Part shown: piece after piece, positions 8,350 to 17,888 of the stretch | How the letters are laid out: each line of letters opens with the position of its first letter | Position numbering within the stretch: position 1 is the first letter of the stretch | Assembly: GCF_014644295.1 (NCBI RefSeq) | Contig: NZ_BMKK01000017.1 | Coordinates: forward strand, 1 to 64,000 | DNA length: 64,000 nt | Reading direction: 5' to 3' | Source: Emticicia aquatilis | Lineage (GTDB): Bacteria; Bacteroidota; Bacteroidia; Cytophagales; Spirosomataceae | Translations under genes and position numbers: made by a program | Notes under the pieces: model-generated | Databases searched by the model: none | Seen by the model: the letters and a program-made list of their open reading frames with translations, nothing else | Told to the model about the DNA's origin: nothing

Positions 8350-9993
8350 CTAACGAAGGGTTATACCTTTTTCGACATATTCGTTGGTTAATATTTTGTC
8401 AATTTCGCTTATTATTTTTTCTCCATTTTGATTATTAAGTATTGCAAGTCGATACTCATTATATAAATCTAAAATCTTGTGTTGAGTCTGCGTGTTGAGT
8501 AATCCCAAATCAAGCATCATTCCTTTATTAATGTCGTTGGGTTCAAATTTCTGCAAACCATTACCGTATTGTCGGCTATTATCTTCAAAAATTTGCTTGG
8601 CAGTATCTGTCAAAAGATAAGCAAAAAGTAAATCAATGCTAATTGCTGAAAACAAGTCTGTCTGTTTGGGGTAAATACAATGATAAGAAGTTAAATTAGA
8701 AATATTTGCTTCATTTCTTATGAATCGTAACCCAGTTCTATTAAATACTGAAACCCAAATTGGTGCTGGCTTTCTATTTTCTAAAGAATACCAAGGTGTT
8801 CTACTTGCTGTTAGAAATCGTTTATTTATTTCTTCTTTTTCTCCTTTTTGTATATAGGAAAGTATGCTTTTTTCTGTTGCGTTTCGAGCATTAAAAAGAA
8901 ATACAGGTTTGTCATTATTCTTTAACGCTTCAAAATCTTGTGTTGTAAAAAAAGCTGTTTTTGCGTCTTTTGCACTACATATACAAGGCAATAAATATTG
9001 TTCGTCAATACCATACTCTTGGGCTTTTGATTTATTAAAAGTAAAATACTCATTTGAGCCTGTAGCAATTCCTCGAACTACTTTTGCATAAGTTGAAAAA
9101 GGTACAAGGTTTTTAAATTTAATGCTATTCTGCTTCTGATAATAGGCTTTCCATTTAACTTCTGGATTTAATTCCGAAAAATTATAGGTTTGGGCGGCAT
9201 TCCGCTGTTCTGTGTCTGAAAAGTTAGGATAAGTTGTAATTAGAGCATCTATTTTACTCAAATCCTGTATTGATTGAATATTACTAAACTGAACTCTATC
9301 GGTTAGATTATCATTTGCACAAAGGATAATTGATGCAGTAGTTATGGCACCATCAAATACATTTTCTTCAAAGTCAATTACAATTATGTGTCTTAATGTT
9401 TTGCTTTTTACTAAATAGTTTTTTACTAATTTTCCGTAATCAGAGTTTAAAAATTCCGAAGGAATAATGTAAGCACAACGTCCATTTGGTTTTAATTGAT
9501 GTATAGATTTTAAAAGAAATAAAGTGTAGAGATTAGTAAAACCATTTAATTTACACTTTAGGTTTGTTTCAATTTCTTTTAAAATGCTCTTGTTGTCATA
9601 ATCGTGAAATTTAAAATATGGTGGATTACAAATAATTCCATCATACTTATTTTTCCAATCATTGTACATATAATCTTGTAAAAGAAGATTTACATTTTCA
9701 TTATCTTCAAAATACAGTTTTGCATTTTCATAAATAGTAGTATCAATTTCAAAGCCTTTGATTTGAACATCTTCTTTATGGTTCAAAATTGCTCTTGAAA
9801 ATACGCCTAATCCAAAAGCAGGTTCCAAAACAGAATGAAGTTTTTCATTTCCTAAAATCCATTTTGCCATTAAATCTGCAATAGAAAAAGGAGTGAAAAA
9901 TTGGGCAAAACTTTTACGATGCTCAAATGAAATTGATTTTGAATAATCATTTTCAAGCGAATTGTTTAAAATATGTTGTTTGATAACTATCAT
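8350..9993 (-). CDS. Type II restriction-modification N6-adenine DNA methyltransferase (Eco57I-like)
   Basis: 547 residues. The SAM-binding motif I region is EPAFGLGVFSRAIL and the catalytic motif IV is ICNPPYFKF (the NPPY of N6-adenine methyltransferases). The C-terminal part after about residue 290 is a target-recognition region. It begins with an ATG that overlaps the stop of the restriction endonuclease gene by one base (ATGA), so the two are translationally coupled, endonuclease first. Size and pairing match M.AccI-type enzymes; modification of GTMKAC-like sites is an inference from the partner. The low GC fits the window, so recent transfer is not obvious. Confidence 0.8.
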   Translation of the reverse strand: MIVIKQHILNNSLENDYSKSISFEHRKSFAQFFTPFSIADLMAKWILGNEKLHSVLEPAFGLGVFSRAILNHKEDVQIKGFEIDTTIYENAKLYFEDNENVNLLLQDYMYNDWKNKYDGIICNPPYFKFHDYDNKSILKEIETNLKCKLNGFTNLYTLFLLKSIHQLKPNGRCAYIIPSEFLNSDYGKLVKNYLVKSKTLRHIIVIDFEENVFDGAITTASIILCANDNLTDRVQFSNIQSIQDLSKIDALITTYPNFSDTEQRNAAQTYNFSELNPEVKWKAYYQKQNSIKFKNLVPFSTYAKVVRGIATGSNEYFTFNKSKAQEYGIDEQYLLPCICSAKDAKTAFFTTQDFEALKNNDKPVFLFNARNATEKSILSYIQKGEKEEINKRFLTASRTPWYSLENRKPAPIWVSVFNRTGLRFIRNEANISNLTSYHCIYPKQTDLFSAISIDLLFAYLLTDTAKQIFEDNSRQYGNGLQKFEPNDINKGMMLDLGLLNTQTQHKILDLYNEYRLAILNNQNGEKIISEIDKILTNEYVEKGITLR

Positions 9994-11108
9994 CAGAAAT
10001 CGTTTTGCGAATCGTCGCCCGTTTTAATTCCTAAAATAGTTTTTAAATTCTCTATATTAAGGTATGCAGTACCACCTTTGAAAGTTACATAAAAGAGTAA
10101 TCTTCCTCTGTCCATTTCTTTTCTTACGCTTTCGTGTAAAGGCTCATCAACTCTTGAAGCAATAGGTATTCCAGACTTTGAATTGATTTTTATAGTTGTT
10201 TTATTTTGGTTTTTTGTGTCAGTCTCTACCGAAAATATTACTCCATCATTGTCAGAATCTGATATAATTGTCAGAATTTGTTCAAAGGAAATACCATAAA
10301 CTTTGTCGAAGAATACTTGAAAGTAAAAATGAGGAACATTGAAGGTTTCAATCCATTTATAAACAACTTTTATATCTTCAACTTTTGGGGTAATTGAAAG
10401 ATAATCTCTTTTTTGAATTTCTTTTATAGCTATTTTTAATTGTTTAAAAAGCTCTTTTACTTGAATTAATCTTTCGGAAGAACTCCAACTTGGTGTTCTA
10501 AAATCCGTAATATTAAGTGTTTTTGATGTAATTCCGTTTAATAAGTCAATATAACTCTGCCTTGCAGGATGTTGTAAAACGTCTAAAAATTCAGAAAGAA
10601 TTTGGTCTTTTATTTGTAATGCAATTTGAGTAAACTTTTCAGTTCTTACTTGCATTGCTTCTTCGTAACGGTCTATTAAAAATGCACTTGACCTAACTTC
10701 AATACCCGCAACGGCTTTCTTAACATAATTTGTTATTTGATTGTGAGGAATTTGGCTAATATCAAAGCCTAAACTGCTGTCAAAATCTACTTTTTTGAAA
10801 ATTAATAAGTCTGGTCGTTTACCTATGGTATCAAGTTCGGTTTGAAAGTCTTGATAAAAAGTATCAAAGCCATCTTCCCCTGCTACTAAATCATCAGATT
10901 TACCATATTTCACAGCTATAAAGTTATTTGAAGTTTCATTAATTGCTCGTGTAACAAGATTTTCAGCCCAATCGCCTTGTTCTTTATTTGTGATGAAATT
11001 GGAAGATGCTTGGGTAGGGGTTCTTGCTGGGTCTCTTGGTTGTTCAAAGTCCACCAATTCTACAGGAACACTTTTTGTTAATTCTCGAATTCTTTCGTAA
11101 TAATTCAT
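9993..11108 (-). CDS. Type II restriction endonuclease, AccI-like
   Basis: 371 residues from the ATG at 11108; the open frame extends three codons to a TTG at 11117, which is less likely. The core KRPDLLIF (metal-binding Asp) followed by [13 protein letters not shown] (E-x-R in place of E-x-K, then SS) is a PD-(D/E)XK signature of the kind I associate with AccI-family enzymes. Near the N-terminus, GDWAE is another conserved acidic segment. The predicted product cuts DNA not protected by the downstream methyltransferase. The family call is from recall of motif pattern and length (about 370 residues); the specificity GT^MKAC is inference. Confidence 0.65.
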   Translation of the reverse strand: MNYYERIRELTKSVPVELVDFEQPRDPARTPTQASSNFITNKEQGDWAENLVTRAINETSNNFIAVKYGKSDDLVAGEDGFDTFYQDFQTELDTIGKRPDLLIFKKVDFDSSLGFDISQIPHNQITNYVKKAVAGIEVRSSAFLIDRYEEAMQVRTEKFTQIALQIKDQILSEFLDVLQHPARQSYIDLLNGITSKTLNITDFRTPSWSSSERLIQVKELFKQLKIAIKEIQKRDYLSITPKVEDIKVVYKWIETFNVPHFYFQVFFDKVYGISFEQILTIISDSDNDGVIFSVETDTKNQNKTTIKINSKSGIPIASRVDEPLHESVRKEMDRGRLLFYVTFKGGTAYLNIENLKTILGIKTGDDSQNDF

Positions 11109-11442
11109 CTTCTTCAACTATGAAAGTTTATTCTGCAAAGTTAAACCTTTTTGGGCAGTTTTTGCACTTAGTTGAATGTTTGTATTGGTGTTTACAGCAA
11201 ATTACGCTTAACGTTTGAAATATGCAAAAACCCAGTCTTACTTTTTACATCGTTGAAAAACAAAGCCAAAGTATAATTATATACTTTACTCCACCTGCAA
11301 TTTCCAAAAATCCCAACCTCAAACCAAACAATCAAAACTATATTTATCTTACGGTAGAGATACCAAAATAAAGCGTGTTTTTGTAGGGTTTTTCGCCTAA
11401 AAATCATAAACTTTGTATAATAACCTATTAACCTTCTTCCCA
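11109..11442. other. Intergenic region, divergent R-M operon / phosphatase
   Basis: About 330 bp between the divergent endonuclease and phosphatase genes. CAAAGTTA at 11136-11143 (TAACTTTG on the minus strand) is a plausible -7 box for the R-M operon, 28 bp before the ATG. On the plus side TTTGTATAATAACC near 11413-11426 is a possible promoter for the phosphatase. No gene or C-protein (restriction controller) was found. Confidence 0.4.
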
Positions 11443-13710
11443 ATGATTGCGAGGTACTATACATTGTTTTTGTGTTTGTTGGCGATGTCTGTTTTTGCCC
11501 AAACACCAGTCATTTCGAGCGGACAAAGCTGGAAATACCTTGATAATGGCACCGACCAAGGCACAGTATGGCGAGGCGTAGGTTTCAATGATGCCTCGTG
11601 GGCTTCGGGGCCTTCACAACTCGGCTACGGTGATGGCGATGAAGCAACCGTTGTGGGCTACGGTGGTAATGCCAGCAATAAATATATCACTACCTATTTT
11701 CGGAAAACTGTTAGTATTTCATCGTTGTCTACAAGCTATCTTCTCCGCATCAAGCGAGACGATGGCGTGGCGGTTTATGTCAATGGAGTAGAGGTTTTTA
11801 GAGATAATTTGGCGGCCAGCCCCAACTACCAAACACTCGCAACCAACGCTACCGATGATGGCAATACGTGGCTCGAAACCAGCATTTCGGCCTCCAATTT
11901 TCAAGTAGGAAACAACGTAGTGGCCGTCGAGATTCATCAAACGGCCATCACCAGTTCAGATATTTCGTTCGATTGCGAATTACTTACTTCAAGCTATACC
12001 GTTAGTCGTGGGCCGTATTTGCAGATGGGAACTTCAAACAGTATGCAGATTCGCTGGCGAACCAACGTGGCTTCTACTACCAAAGTCAGCTATGGCACGA
12101 GTGCCGCCAATCTGGGCAGTAGCGTAAGCGATGCCACACTTACTACCGAGCATATTGTCAATCTGTCGGGACTTTCGCCCAATACGCAATATTATTACTC
12201 AATCGGCACCACAACTGAGGTGCTGCAAGGCACTGCTCAAAACTATTTCTTAACCGCCCCAGTGATTGGCACTGAAAAGAAAACCCGTGTGTGGGTAACG
12301 GGCGACTGCGGAACGGGAACTACCACCCAAACGGCTGTAAAAAACAAGTTTTTGGAGTATGTAGGCAACCAATACATTGATTTATGGCTACTTCTGGGCG
12401 ATAACGCTTACAGTTCGGGACTGGATTCGGAATACCAAACGAATTTCTTTCAGCCCTACCAAAACGACCGAATCATGAAGCAAACGGTGCTTTTTCCGAC
12501 TCCTGGCAACCATGATTATTATGCCACAGGAACTGCACAACAAGACCACATAACGCCTTATTACAGCAATTTTAGTTTGCCAAGTAATGCCGAAGTAGGA
12601 GGGGTGGCATCGAATCACAAAGAGTATTATTCATATAATTACGCCAATATTCATTTCGTAAGTTTGGATTCGTACGGCACCGAAACCGCCAATAATTATC
12701 GAATTTATGATGCTACAAGTCCACAAATTACGTGGTTGAAAGCCGATTTGGCCGCCAATACCCAAAAATGGACGATTTTGTACTGGCATCATCCACCATA
12801 CACAATGGGCAGCCACAACTCCGATACCGAAAACGAACTGAAATTTATCCGCCAAAATGTAGTACCGATTTTGGAGCAGTACAAAGTAGATTTAGTGCTT
12901 TGCGGACATAGCCACAACTACGAACGTTCTCGTCTCATGAAAGGTCACACGGGGCTTGAACCGAGTTTCAATGCGAGTATTCATAACCCAACTTCGTCGA
13001 GTGGGAAATACGATGGTTCGCCCGATTCTTGTCCGTATATCAAAACTTCGAGCTTACCCAATACGGGTATTATGTATGTGGTGGCAGGTTCGGCTGGTTG
13101 GGCTACCAGTACACAGGCTACGTATCCGCACGATGCTATGTATTTTTCGCACACTGCCAATGGTGGCTCGTTGTATTTAGAAATCGAAGCAAACCGACTC
13201 GATGCTAAATGGATTGCCGATGATGAGGTAATCAGAGATAAGTTTACGATGATGAAAGACGTAAACCTCAAACAAACCATCACTCAGTCCACTAACTTAT
13301 CTAATATTACGCTAAATGCCTCATGGATAGGTGATTACACTTGGCCAAATGGTGGTTTTACGAGTCGTAGTTTGGTGGTTTCGCCTATCAATAATACGCA
13401 GTATATCGTGAAAGATGGTGCTGAGTGCTTAGCCGATACTTTTTTGATTCAGATAACTACTCAAAATTGTCAACAAGCATGGAATTTGTCGAGTGCTATT
13501 ACGGCCAACTCACTGCTCAAATACGAAGCTGGGCAGAGCATTTCGGCTAGTAATTTGATAAATGCAGGGGCTGATGTCCGCTATAAAGCGGCTAATAATG
13601 TGATGCTTTTACCTGGATTTCAGGCACAAAGTGGCGTGAAATTTAGTGCGAGCATCACAGGTTGTACAAACGCAAATGCCCGAACGAGTGTTGACAAACG
13701 AAGCCCATAG
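11443..13710 (+). CDS. Secreted purple acid phosphatase-type metallophosphoesterase
   Basis: 755 residues from the ATG at 11443, which starts the signal peptide directly (LCLLAMSVFAQ); an upstream TTG would add 10 residues. In order there is a lectin-like beta-sandwich (about 25-185; VWRGVGFNDASW, RIKRDDGVAVYVNG), a purple-acid-phosphatase Fn3 domain (about 190-275; RGPYLQMGTSNSMQIRW), the metallophosphoesterase core (VTGDCGTG, LLGDNAYSSG, TPGNHDYY, YWHHPPY, CGHSHNYERS) giving the dinuclear metal ligands, and a C-terminal repeat ending in the AGQSISASNL / MLLPGF pattern of Bacteroidota surface proteins. Predicted role: extracellular phosphate release. Monocistronic. Confidence 0.85.
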   Translation: MIARYYTLFLCLLAMSVFAQTPVISSGQSWKYLDNGTDQGTVWRGVGFNDASWASGPSQLGYGDGDEATVVGYGGNASNKYITTYFRKTVSISSLSTSYLLRIKRDDGVAVYVNGVEVFRDNLAASPNYQTLATNATDDGNTWLETSISASNFQVGNNVVAVEIHQTAITSSDISFDCELLTSSYTVSRGPYLQMGTSNSMQIRWRTNVASTTKVSYGTSAANLGSSVSDATLTTEHIVNLSGLSPNTQYYYSIGTTTEVLQGTAQNYFLTAPVIGTEKKTRVWVTGDCGTGTTTQTAVKNKFLEYVGNQYIDLWLLLGDNAYSSGLDSEYQTNFFQPYQNDRIMKQTVLFPTPGNHDYYATGTAQQDHITPYYSNFSLPSNAEVGGVASNHKEYYSYNYANIHFVSLDSYGTETANNYRIYDATSPQITWLKADLAANTQKWTILYWHHPPYTMGSHNSDTENELKFIRQNVVPILEQYKVDLVLCGHSHNYERSRLMKGHTGLEPSFNASIHNPTSSSGKYDGSPDSCPYIKTSSLPNTGIMYVVAGSAGWATSTQATYPHDAMYFSHTANGGSLYLEIEANRLDAKWIADDEVIRDKFTMMKDVNLKQTITQSTNLSNITLNASWIGDYTWPNGGFTSRSLVVSPINNTQYIVKDGAECLADTFLIQITTQNCQQAWNLSSAITANSLLKYEAGQSISASNLINAGADVRYKAANNVMLLPGFQAQSGVKFSASITGCTNANARTSVDKRSP

Positions 13711-13825
13711 ATTTGGCTGATTTATTGTGATTTTATGCTTCAAAATTGGGCTATTTCTTACAGCTATTGTAAATACAATAATTCCTTGTATATTGGACTA
13801 ATTTTTAATTTTAATCAATTTTATA

Positions 13826-14017
13826 ATGGCAAGGGGAAAAGTAAAATTTTACAATGCAGCAAAAGGTTTTGGATTTATCACTTCACATGACACAGGGGAA
13901 GAAATTTTTGTACATGTGACAGGCTTAAAAGAGGATATCAGTGAAAATGATGAGGTAGAATATGATGTTACACAAGGCAGAAAAGGGCCTAACGCTGTAA
14001 ATGTAAGACAAGCCTAA
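13826..14017 (+). CDS. Cold-shock protein (CspA family)
   Basis: A 63-residue OB-fold RNA chaperone. RNP1 (KGFGFI) and RNP2 (EIFVHV) are intact and the C-terminus KGPNAVNV is canonical. It binds single-stranded RNA/DNA and melts mRNA structure. The 115-bp 5' region is AT-rich and probably holds its promoter and leader. A hairpin at 14027-14061 follows directly. Confidence 0.93.
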   Translation: MARGKVKFYNAAKGFGFITSHDTGEEIFVHVTGLKEDISENDEVEYDVTQGRKGPNAVNVRQA

Positions 14018-14026
14018 ATTTCTCAG

Positions 14027-14061
14027 CCAAACCGCATCGCCATCATGGTTTTGCGGTTTGG
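14027..14061. terminator. Terminator hairpin shared by csp and DUF1801 genes
   Basis: CCAAACCGCA (14027-14036) pairs perfectly with TGCGGTTTGG (14052-14061). The right arm lies inside the last codons of the convergent DUF1801 gene (HQTAKP), so this palindrome serves as terminator for csp and also encodes the end of a protein. Confidence 0.6.
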
Positions 14062-14474
14062 TGAGCTTCCGTGCTAATTGCCTCTGCAAGTACACCAATG
14101 TTTATGTCTTTCAAAGCTTTGAATTTTATACAATACCCACTAATGCTTGCCTTTCCCAGCCTTTGCCCGTAAGTTTGGGCTAAGTATTTTTTATCTTCGA
14201 TACCAAGAATATAAACAGAAATGCCAGTTGTGTTGGCACTCATTCCAATCTTAAACCACTCATTTGTTTTCCCATTTGCATATTTGATGGTGTGAACTCC
14301 GTACCCAATAGTTGGATTGGTAACAGTTTTGTTATCGCCGTTTTTACCATCAAAAAACCAAAGTTTACAGTCGGGTAAAGCTTGCAACATAAGCTGATGT
14401 AATGCCTGCATATCACGCTGCTTTGGCTCGGTTTGGCTATCAATATAGCCCACGATTTGTTCTTGAATTTCCAT
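14043..14474 (-). CDS. DUF1801-family protein
   Basis: 143 residues of the DUF1801 (YdhG-like) fold: TEPKQRDMQALHQLMLQALPD near the N-terminus and a central hydrophobic-aromatic core (YGVHTIKYANGKTNEWFKIGM). Function is unknown; members often sit beside SRPBCC/AHSA1 and ArsR genes, as here. It is last in a four-gene minus-strand operon, 3 bp after its upstream neighbour. Confidence 0.7.
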   Translation of the reverse strand: MEIQEQIVGYIDSQTEPKQRDMQALHQLMLQALPDCKLWFFDGKNGDNKTVTNPTIGYGVHTIKYANGKTNEWFKIGMSANTTGISVYILGIEDKKYLAQTYGQRLGKASISGYCIKFKALKDINIGVLAEAISTEAHQTAKP

Positions 14475-14477
14475 GTG

Positions 14478-14687
14478 TCAGTCTAATTCTTCGCAGTAAA
14501 AACTATGGATAGTTAGCAATTTCTGAATTTCATGCACGATATTCTCTTCGCTCTCAATTCGCAAGATTTTGTCACAATCTTCAAGGTCAAAATTCCATTT
14601 GGCTTTTGGCAAAATATTGTCGATTTGTGGCTTAAATGCTTTTATCTGTTTCTTAGTTTTTACCGATGTTTTGAAAACAAAAATCAT
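14478..14687 (-). CDS. Small conserved-type hypothetical protein
   Basis: 69 residues, no family recognised with certainty. The pattern [18 protein letters not shown], then [17 protein letters not shown], resembles a small ferredoxin-like alpha-beta fold of the kind in heavy-metal-associated proteins, but there is no CxxC. The start ATG overlaps the stop of the upstream AHSA1 gene by 4 bp, which supports it as a real, coupled gene in this operon. Confidence 0.6.
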   Translation of the reverse strand: MIFVFKTSVKTKKQIKAFKPQIDNILPKAKWNFDLEDCDKILRIESEENIVHEIQKLLTIHSFYCEELD

Positions 14688-15181
14688 TGTGCCGATGAAG
14701 CTGCTAATAGACTTTCCAAGTTTTGTAAAGATGCCGTAAAGCCAAGTCGGAAGCCTTCGAGGATGCTTTCCATACGCTCAAACGATTCATTAAAAACTGT
14801 AATGCTAACTTTGGTAATGCCGTTTTCTTCGCTGAAATTATAATCCCAGTCAGAGCCAAACTGTTCTGGGTTTTCGTTTTCGTCGGCAAATACATTGTAC
14901 ATCTTAAAATTGGTCTTCGGAGTAATTGATGTGTATTTCTGAATCGCCCAACGTGCTTGCCCTTCTGGACTTATCATGGCATAAAATCTTTGACCACCCA
15001 CCTCAAAATTCATGTATTTTGTTTTTGATACAAATGGTGCAGGAGCTACCCATTGGTCGAGTAATTCTTGTTTCGTAAACGCATCCCACACTAACGGTAG
15101 TTCGGCAGCAAACTCACGAGTGATGAATACCGTTTTGGCTGTTTTGTCAACAGTAAAATCAAAAAATAAGTCATTTTTCAT
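14684..15181 (-). CDS. AHSA1/SRPBCC-domain protein
   Basis: 165 residues. Typical Aha1-C-terminal-like SRPBCC motifs are [32 protein letters not shown], the [14 protein letters not shown] strand and a C-terminal helix. It is cytoplasmic and the ligand is unknown. ArsR-AHSA1 pairs are widespread, and the regulator overlaps its start by 11 bp here (15171-15181). Confidence 0.85.
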   Translation of the reverse strand: MKNDLFFDFTVDKTAKTVFITREFAAELPLVWDAFTKQELLDQWVAPAPFVSKTKYMNFEVGGQRFYAMISPEGQARWAIQKYTSITPKTNFKMYNVFADENENPEQFGSDWDYNFSEENGITKVSITVFNESFERMESILEGFRLGFTASLQNLESLLAASSAQ

Positions 15182-15497
15182 TCTTTTGTGTTTTAATTGT
15201 TAATAGTAAATCATCGAGTTGATTGAATCGAGTTTCCCAAATCTTGCGGTATTGCTCCAGCCACTGGTCTATTTCTTTCATTTTTTCGATTTCGAGCGTA
15301 TAATAAATTTCTCGGCCATGATGCTCTTGTTTGACAAGCTCACATTCGGTGAGAATACGTAAATGTTTCGACACCGCTTGGCGTGTCGTGTTGAAGTTTT
15401 CGGCAATGGCGTTGGGTGTCATTGACTGTAAGGCAATCAAGGCAATGATGCCTCGTCTGGTTGGGTCTGCAATTGCTTGAAAAATATCTCTTCTCAT
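15171..15497 (-). CDS. ArsR-family winged-helix repressor
   Basis: 108 residues: [38 protein letters not shown] and the wing [14 protein letters not shown]. The metal-binding ELCVCD motif is absent, so it belongs to the large non-metal ArsR subgroup paired with AHSA1 proteins. It is first gene of the operon 15497-14043 and probably autoregulates. Confidence 0.88.
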   Translation of the reverse strand: MRRDIFQAIADPTRRGIIALIALQSMTPNAIAENFNTTRQAVSKHLRILTECELVKQEHHGREIYYTLEIEKMKEIDQWLEQYRKIWETRFNQLDDLLLTIKTQKNEK

Positions 15498-15564
15498 GTG
15501 TTTTATCGTTTACGAAACTAATTGGTTGCGAATTTATGTGCAACTTTTCGGTTTCGCAAATTTA
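15498..15564 (-). promoter_or_regulatory. arsR operon promoter/operator region
   Basis: CAAATTTA at 15557-15564 reads TAAATTTG on the minus strand, a -7-type box about 60 bp before the ATG. Between box and start are the inverted pieces GTTGC (15522-15526) / GCAAC (15540-15544) and GAAAC / GTTTCG, plausible as an ArsR operator. This is inference from symmetry only. Confidence 0.35.
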
Positions 15565-15652
15565 TTTTGATTTTTTTCTGATTATTGGAGTTTGAGAGAT
15601 AGAAGGGGCAAGGTATTACCCCTTCGAGGCTTAGTAGGATGGAAGTATATTT

Positions 15653-16252
15653 TTATTCGACGTGTTTTTTCAAAATTCCTTTTTTAACACTTTCGTTGAT
15701 TAGGTTTTCGGCATAGTTCCAGATAGTAGCCGAACCATTTTTGATTGCCTTTTTTTTGTCATAAACTTTCTGATACGGCACATTAAATTCAGTCCAAGTG
15801 CCACCATTATTTGAGGTATTTTGGAGTAAAGGCTCAAAACGGTCCATTGATTTTGCGAATTTTGCTTCGTCGGTCAGCCCTTCTTCAAATTCTTGCCAGA
15901 TTGAAATAAACTCTTCGGCTTGTTCGGTCGGCAAAAGCCCAAAAATTCGTTTGGCAGCCATTAATTCTTCGTCGGTGTTAGTGTGGTTTTTCTGAGTGTC
16001 ATACATAAAAGTATCGCCTGCATCAATTTCTACGATGTCGTGAATCAAAACCATTTTTAACACTTTCAGCACATCAATTGGCTTGTCAGAATGTTCGGCC
16101 AATACAATGGTCATCATTGCCAAGTGCCAACTATGTTCGGCATCGTTTTCGTGTCTATCGCTATTAAAAAGCTTGGTTTTACGTTGAATGTACTTCAGTT
16201 TATCAATTTCTTTGATGAAAGCTACTTGTTTTAATAAATTGTCGGTTTGCAT
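15653..16252 (-). CDS. HD-domain phosphohydrolase (YfbR-like 5'-deoxynucleotidase)
   Basis: 199 residues. The HD motifs are HENDAEHSWHLA (metal His residues) and LIHDIVEIDAGD (HD pair), and the C-terminal AKSMDRFEPLL Asp is the last metal ligand. The HD_3/YfbR group dephosphorylates deoxynucleoside monophosphates; substrate is inferred from family. Monocistronic; a -7-like CAAAGGTA (TACCTTTG on minus) lies at 16296-16303. Confidence 0.82.
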   Translation of the reverse strand: MQTDNLLKQVAFIKEIDKLKYIQRKTKLFNSDRHENDAEHSWHLAMMTIVLAEHSDKPIDVLKVLKMVLIHDIVEIDAGDTFMYDTQKNHTNTDEELMAAKRIFGLLPTEQAEEFISIWQEFEEGLTDEAKFAKSMDRFEPLLQNTSNNGGTWTEFNVPYQKVYDKKKAIKNGSATIWNYAENLINESVKKGILKKHVE

Positions 16253-16410
16253 TTTTTATATTGAGGCGTTTTTGTTGGTGCCAGATTAAGAAACTCAAAG
16301 GTAGTATAAAAGCTTAGTTTGGCTAAATATTTTCAGCGATGAATGGAGTGTTTTCGTAAAGTACCTAACACAAAAATAACTATAAACTTAGATTAAAGAA
16401 GGCATTAATC

Positions 16411-17385
16411 TTAAATTAGTGCAGTAATATTTCTCATTCTATCGGGCGAATTACCAAACCATTTTTTGAAGGAACGAATAAAAACAGCAGGCTCGGAATA
16501 GCCCAAAATATAGGTAATATCTGTAATCGAAAATCGCTTGTGTAGAATTAGATTGGAGGAAATTTCTTTTCTTAATTCTTCAATAATAAACCTAAAAGAT
16601 TGGTTTTCAGACGATAGTCGTCTTTGGAATGTTCGTGGGGTTAAATAAAACGCATCGGCCACCGTTTCCAAATTGGGGAGTTCGGGTTTGGCTAAATGCA
16701 AGGCCATCAACTTGGTTTTTGTGCAGAATGTTTCGTCTTCTTTATACGATTCCATGAGCTTCATGAAGGCAGGTACTAAAAATTCTAACTGCTGTTTGGT
16801 TCTATCTTGCAAGGCCGCTTTCAAGATATTGGGAGTAAAACTGAGTGAGTAAAATTCTCCAAATTGCCAGTCCGGTGGGTAGTCGGCTGTAACATTGGGC
16901 GAAGTTTTTATGATTTTTAAGTCAATATCAGCCATCAAAGTCAATTCACGACTGATGATAGTCATGATTGATTCTAAGACAATAGTGTTTTCTTTAACAA
17001 ATTGATTATCAGCCAAAATTAGGATTTTAGCATCAGTTTGCGATATATATACTGTTAATTGGAGGAACGGAAAAGCAATCGTGGCAAAGTTCTTCAAATA
17101 GTGAAAAGCCTCGGTAATCGAACTTGACTGTAAAGAAATTTGGTATATCAGTCCCAATGCCTGCAAATTAAAGAAATTACCTATTCGTATGCCTAAGCCG
17201 TCTTCCGATAATGATTTTTGGATAAGGCTCACGATTTTATAAAAATCTTCGACTTTAACTGTGGCATTATCGCTATGCCAATTCTTTGGTAGATTAGGTA
17301 TCTCGTCGTCAATTAGTTTTTTATCTATTCCTCTTGTCTGTGCGTACTCAATTAGGTTTAGCACAAATGATGCGTTCATTTTCAT
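16411..17385 (-). CDS. AraC-family transcriptional regulator (OruR/ArgR-type N-domain)
   Basis: 324 residues from the ATG at 17385; the longer frame starts with a TTG at 17403, and another ATG lies at 17379. The N-terminal two thirds match the Arabinose_bd-type (PF12625) sensor: LIQKSLSEDGLGIRIGNFFNLQALGLIYQIS. The C-terminal HTH_18 has LETVADAFYLTPRTFQRRL and SITDITYILGYSEPAVFIRSFKKWFG. The effector is unknown. Divergent from the small membrane/SnoaL pair, which may be its target. Confidence 0.85.
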   Translation of the reverse strand: MKMNASFVLNLIEYAQTRGIDKKLIDDEIPNLPKNWHSDNATVKVEDFYKIVSLIQKSLSEDGLGIRIGNFFNLQALGLIYQISLQSSSITEAFHYLKNFATIAFPFLQLTVYISQTDAKILILADNQFVKENTIVLESIMTIISRELTLMADIDLKIIKTSPNVTADYPPDWQFGEFYSLSFTPNILKAALQDRTKQQLEFLVPAFMKLMESYKEDETFCTKTKLMALHLAKPELPNLETVADAFYLTPRTFQRRLSSENQSFRFIIEELRKEISSNLILHKRFSITDITYILGYSEPAVFIRSFKKWFGNSPDRMRNITALI

Positions 17386-17418
17386 TTTGTCGTTTTTTGT
17401 CAATTCGCTCTTTTTTCA

Positions 17419-17432
17419 CAAATGTACCTTTG
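17419..17432. promoter_or_regulatory. Overlapping divergent -7 boxes (araC-type / membrane protein)
   Basis: CAAATGTA (17419-17426) is TACATTTG on the minus strand, and TACCTTTG (17425-17432) lies on the plus strand. Both fit the Bacteroidota TAnnTTTG consensus and they share the central TA. The minus box is about 34 bp from the regulator ATG, the plus box about 73 bp from 17505. Two polymerases could not use both at once. Confidence 0.5.
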
Positions 17433-17504
17433 CTGTGTCATTTAGTAGTTGATATTATATGACAAATAAGCCATTTGAATGATTTTCTAAACAATTGTAT
17501 CGTT

Positions 17505-17888
17505 ATGTCAAATTTAAAAAAAGTATTGCTCATTAATGCTACCAGTTCGGGTGCAACAGGTATTTTGTTAGTTATTTTCAACCAATATTTGGCTGATTTA
17601 TTCGGCACGCCTCATGCTTGGGCAGTATCAGAAGTAGGTATTTTCTTGATATTTTTTGCAGGCTTAGTTTTCATAACAAGCCTTCAAGAGCCGATTAAAA
17701 TACTATTTGTAAAGCTGATTGTTTCATTGGATTGCCTTTGGGTTGCTGCCAGTTTACTGATTGTGTCTTTGGGGTTATTTAAATTATCTACTATTGGCTA
17801 TGCTCTTATAACTGCTGTTGGGTTGTGGGTAGCTCTGATGGCCTTCTTGCAATATAAATCTTTAAAATTAACCACAAGCCCCCAATGA
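17505..17888 (+). CDS. Small four-helix membrane protein
   Basis: 127 residues from the ATG at 17505; the frame opens upstream at a TTG (17475) that adds 10 polar residues. Four hydrophobic segments (about 5-24, 39-55, 65-85, 93-115) predict an inner-membrane protein. No family was recognised. Its stop overlaps the start of the SnoaL-like gene (ATGA at 17885-17888), so the two are co-translated. Confidence 0.7.
   Translation: MSNLKKVLLINATSSGATGILLVIFNQYLADLFGTPHAWAVSEVGIFLIFFAGLVFITSLQEPIKILFVKLIVSLDCLWVAASLLIVSLGLFKLSTIGYALITAVGLWVALMAFLQYKSLKLTTSPQ

Noticed and set aside
11192-11506. Open frame on the minus strand upstream of the phosphatase gene
   Set aside because: It overlaps the phosphatase signal peptide, has no family resemblance and lies in a normal promoter region.
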